This document shows positions 61,421 to 64,000 of a stretch of DNA of 64,000 nt, one piece after another (position 1 is the stretch's first letter; every line of letters starts with the position of its first letter). The stretch is from the NCBI GenBank assembly GCA_011526045.1, contig WYBE01000068.1, positions 1-64,000 on the forward strand, given 5' to 3'. The notes beneath the pieces were generated by a model. The model made no database searches, was not told where the DNA came from, and saw only the letters and a list, made by a program, of their open reading frames with translations. Source of the DNA: Nevskiales bacterium (lineage in GTDB: Bacteria > Pseudomonadota > Gammaproteobacteria > Steroidobacterales > GCA-2729495). The position numbers and the translations under genes are program-made.

Positions 61421-61813
61421 ATGCCGTGGGGAGTGCACCCGCTCGTAGTCGTTGCCGCTGGTGGCGCACTGGGATCAGTCTCCCGTTATCTGCTGTCCGG
61501 GTGGGTGCTTCATCACACCGTGTCCTGGCGGTTTCCGCTGGGCACGTTCCTGGTGAATGTCTTCGGGTGCCTGCTCATTGGCGTCTTGGCTGGCCTCACT
61601 GTCAAGGAAGACTTCTTTTCTCCGGAAACCCGTCTGTTTCTGTTCGTCGGAATTCCTGGGGGCTTCACCACCTTTTCCGCGTTTGGTCTCGAAACCTTTT
61701 ATCTGCTGCGCCGCGCTGAACTGCTGGTTGCTGGCGGCTATGTTCTCCTCAGCATCGCCGTCGGCCTGCTCGCGCTGTGGCTCGGTTTCAGCGCAGTGCC
61801 GCATCGGAGCTGA
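61421..61813 (+). CDS. crcB: fluoride channel CrcB/Fluc
   Basis: 130 residues with four membrane helices and the Fluc signatures GGALGSVSRYLLSGW, FPLGTFLVNVFGCLLIGVL and GGFTTFSAFGLETF. It exports fluoride as a dual-topology dimer in the inner membrane. No fluoride riboswitch is recognisable upstream; the space is occupied by the DUF6632-like fragment. Confidence 0.95.
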   Translation: MPWGVHPLVVVAAGGALGSVSRYLLSGWVLHHTVSWRFPLGTFLVNVFGCLLIGVLAGLTVKEDFFSPETRLFLFVGIPGGFTTFSAFGLETFYLLRRAELLVAGGYVLLSIAVGLLALWLGFSAVPHRS

Positions 61814-61914
61814 CCTGACGCCCAACCCATAAAAATCAACATCGATTCTGAACCGACGCATTGGCGGGCGACGCAGATTCCTGCGTTCGCTGCACGCTCT
61901 CGCAGCAACCCCGG

Positions 61915-62775
61915 CTAACGCAGTACTACCGTGCGGCGCCCGTTGAGGAATACGCGGTGTTCCAGGTGTAGCTTCACGGCACGCGCGAGCGTGATGCACT
62001 CGACGTCGCGCCCGATGGCGGCAAGATCGTCCGGCGATTGCGTGTGGTCGGCACGTTCGACCGTCTGCTCGATGATCGGCCCTTCGTCGAGATCGGGCGT
62101 GACATAGTGCGCGGTCGCACCGATGAGTTTCACGCCGCGCGCGTGGGCTTCGTGATAGGGGCGGGCGCCCTTAAAGCCCGGCAGGAAGGAGTGGTGGATG
62201 TTGATGATCCGCCCGGCAAACCGCTCGCAGACCGCCGGCGACAGGATCTGCATGTAGCGGGCGAGCACGATCAGGTCGGCCTTCGTGTCGTCGATGAGTT
62301 CCAGCAGCCGGGCCTCGGCCTGTGGCTTCGTTCCGGCGCTCACGGGAACGTGGAAGAACGGCACGCGGTGCCATTGCGCCAGCGCCGACAACCCCATGTG
62401 GTTGGAGACGATTGCCGGGATCTGCATCGGCAGAGCACCGGTGCGATAGCGATACAGCAGATCGTTCAGGCAGTGCTCGTGGCGCGACACCATCACCAGC
62501 ACGCGCGGCAGCACCGCGAGGTCGTGTACCTGCCACTGCATCGCGAAGCGGGCCGCAATCGGCTCGAATCCGGCGGTGAACGCTGCGCGCGAGAACGCCG
62601 GCTGCGGCGTGAAGCGCGTGCGCATGAAAAAGCGCCGTGTGTCCGGGTCGCCGAAGTGCGACGATTCGTCGATGAAGAAACCTTGCGCGCTCAGGTACCC
62701 GGCGACCGCCGCGACGATGCCGGTGGTGTCCGGGCAGACGATGGTGAGAATCTGGTTGCCGGTCGCGGTTGTCAA
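61915..62775 (-). CDS. purU: formyltetrahydrofolate deformylase PurU
   Basis: 286 residues. An N-terminal ACT domain (LTIVCPDTTGIVAAVAGYL) precedes the formyl transferase-like catalytic domain with IVSNHMGLSALA, INIHHSFLPGFKGARPYHEA and GATAHYVTPDLDEGPIIEQ. It hydrolyses 10-formyl-THF to formate and THF in the cytoplasm. The start is TTG 62775, consistent with family length. No ribosome binding site stands out. Confidence 0.95.
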   Translation of the reverse strand: MTTATGNQILTIVCPDTTGIVAAVAGYLSAQGFFIDESSHFGDPDTRRFFMRTRFTPQPAFSRAAFTAGFEPIAARFAMQWQVHDLAVLPRVLVMVSRHEHCLNDLLYRYRTGALPMQIPAIVSNHMGLSALAQWHRVPFFHVPVSAGTKPQAEARLLELIDDTKADLIVLARYMQILSPAVCERFAGRIINIHHSFLPGFKGARPYHEAHARGVKLIGATAHYVTPDLDEGPIIEQTVERADHTQSPDDLAAIGRDVECITLARAVKLHLEHRVFLNGRRTVVLR

Positions 62776-62962
62776 CAGGATGCCGGTGTTGCAGTAATTA
62801 CGGTAACTTCGTCGATCAAGAGTAGCAGTTCGACCCGGCAGGGATGTTGACGGATTGCCGAAGCGCCGGCATCCGTTACGGTTAATATCCGTCCGGCAAG
62901 CCGCATGGTAGCAGGCCCTCGCGCCGGGTTGAGCGGGCCATCATGCGCGGAGCACGACATCC

Positions 62963-64000
62963 ATGCAGCAGCAACTCGCCCAGGAAATCGCGCGTCTGCG
63001 CCGCCAGCAACCCGGGCTGCGCCATGTCGAGCTGCTGTTGCCGGATATCAACGGCATTCTGCGCGGCAAGCGCTGCACCCTGAAGGAGCTCGAAGGTGTC
63101 GCCCGCAACGGGCTTGCCTTTCCCGCCACCGGTTATCTCCTCGACAGTCGTGGCGCGCTGATCGACGGACTGCCCCACGGCAGTGCCGATGGCGACCCGG
63201 ACTACACGTGCCGCCTGGTGCCCGGTTCGCTCGTCCCGGTGCCCTGGGCGAAGACGCCACTGGCGCAGGGTCTCCTCGGGATGGAACACCGCGATGGCCG
63301 GGCGCACTTCGCCGACAGTCGCGGCCTGGTCAGCGGCGTACTGGCGCGGTTCGGCGAACTGGGGCTGACCCCGGTCGTGGCCGTCGAGTATGAATTCTTT
63401 CTGCTCGACGATACGCGCGGTGAGACGCCGCGCGCGCGCCACGCGCGCGTGCCGGGCAGCGAGCGGCGCGCGGCGGGGCCGCGCGCGTACAGCGTGGAGG
63501 ACCTGCACGAACTCGACGAGTTCTTCGCCGACGCAGCCGCGGCCTGCGAACTGCAGCATGTGCCGGCGGGCAGCATCGTGTCGGAGTACGGTGCCGGCCA
63601 GTACGAGGTCAACCTGCACCATGTCAACGATGCGCTCGCGGCCTGCGACCACGCCATACTCCTGCGCCGCCTCATCCGTGGCGTGAGCGCGAGGCACGAC
63701 CTCGCCGCAACCTTCATGGCGAAGCCTTTCGCGGACCGCGACGGTTCGGGGATGCACGTGCACCTCAGCCTGCTCGACCGCGAGGGTCGTAACGTGTTCG
63801 GGCCGGTGCCGCCAGCGCAGGAGCCGAGTCGGTACGCACCGCTCCTGCGCCACGCGATCGGCGGCCTGCTGGCCGCGTTGCCGGAGTCACTCGCGATCTT
63901 CTGCCCGAACGCGAACTCCTACCGCCGGATCCGCCCCGGTTGCTTCGCGCCGATCGCGCCGAACTGGGGGCCGAACCATCGCGGCGTGGCTCTGCGCATT
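62963..64000 (+). CDS. glutamine synthetase-family enzyme (gamma-glutamylpolyamine synthetase-like), cut by window end
   Basis: 346 codons are visible and the frame is still open at the window edge; the full protein should be about 440-460 residues. Family signatures are VELLLPDINGILRGKR near the N-terminus, the metal-ligand stretches VEYEFF and GQYEVNLHH, GSGMHVHLSL, and NSYRRIRPGCFAP. This pattern is closer to PuuA-type gamma-glutamylputrescine synthetases than to GlnA. It joins glutamate to an amine using ATP in the cytoplasm. ATG 62963 has GGAG ten bases upstream. Confidence 0.88.
   Translation, partial: MQQQLAQEIARLRRQQPGLRHVELLLPDINGILRGKRCTLKELEGVARNGLAFPATGYLLDSRGALIDGLPHGSADGDPDYTCRLVPGSLVPVPWAKTPLAQGLLGMEHRDGRAHFADSRGLVSGVLARFGELGLTPVVAVEYEFFLLDDTRGETPRARHARVPGSERRAAGPRAYSVEDLHELDEFFADAAAACELQHVPAGSIVSEYGAGQYEVNLHHVNDALAACDHAILLRRLIRGVSARHDLAATFMAKPFADRDGSGMHVHLSLLDREGRNVFGPVPPAQEPSRYAPLLRHAIGGLLAALPESLAIFCPNANSYRRIRPGCFAPIAPNWGPNHRGVALRI

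Overview
The window is dense, high-GC DNA with short intergenic gaps, little operon-breaking space and no tRNA or rRNA gene that I can see. It looks like the chromosome of an aerobic or microaerobic gammaproteobacterium. The basis is a monothiol-glutaredoxin/rhodanese fusion (grxD type) beside ErpA, a complete cbb3 oxidase operon, a TonB-dependent receptor, LdtD/MepK-like murein enzymes and three PEP-CTERM proteins. The lineage is inferred from gene content and could not be tested.

Layout. 0.4-4.0 kb: two related PD40 beta-propeller exported proteins flank a Rieske oxygenase. 4.1-13.6 kb: NnrU-like membrane protein, a divergent murein pair (DUF882 peptidase / L,D-transpeptidase), a PQQ-type sugar dehydrogenase coupled to an unknown exported protein, and a serine-hydrolase homologue that has lost catalytic residues coupled to a DUF4397 lipoprotein. 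13.6-16.0 kb: an iron-sulfur block with three A-type-carrier-related modules around a MarR regulator with a six-cysteine tail. 16-26 kb: kinase, 2-oxoacid:ferredoxin oxidoreductase, MFS carrier with a flavocytochrome, and a lone molybdenum hydroxylase large subunit. 26.1-34.2 kb: ccoNOQP-(unknown)-GHIS on the minus strand, making and maturing cbb3 oxidase. 34.4-47.8 kb: TonB receptor and a probable catabolic cluster (cysteine hydrolase, polysaccharide deacetylase, twin cupins, MFS, second Rieske oxygenase, EAL protein, twin exported SDRs, beta-propeller). 47.9-52.8 kb: DAHP synthase, DUF2189 protein, and a large PEP-CTERM beta-helix protein.

53-61.4 kb is an accessory island of visibly more mixed base composition. 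It holds gene fragments, an IS3 remnant, a toxin-antitoxin pair, two more PEP-CTERM proteins, five copies or arms of a small repeat element, and a compact set HIT - HNH nuclease - degenerate RecF-like ATPase - GIY-YIG nuclease. That set is the best candidate here for an undescribed system, possibly a defence module; this is inference. 61.4-64 kb returns to housekeeping genes: crcB, purU and a glutamine-synthetase-like gene cut by the window edge.

Two themes recur. First, paralogous pairs: 2 PD40, 2 Rieske, 2 cupins, 2 SDRs. Second, starts where a -35/-10 promoter would place the transcript 5' end on the start codon (15004, 15961, 58362), suggesting some leaderless mRNAs.
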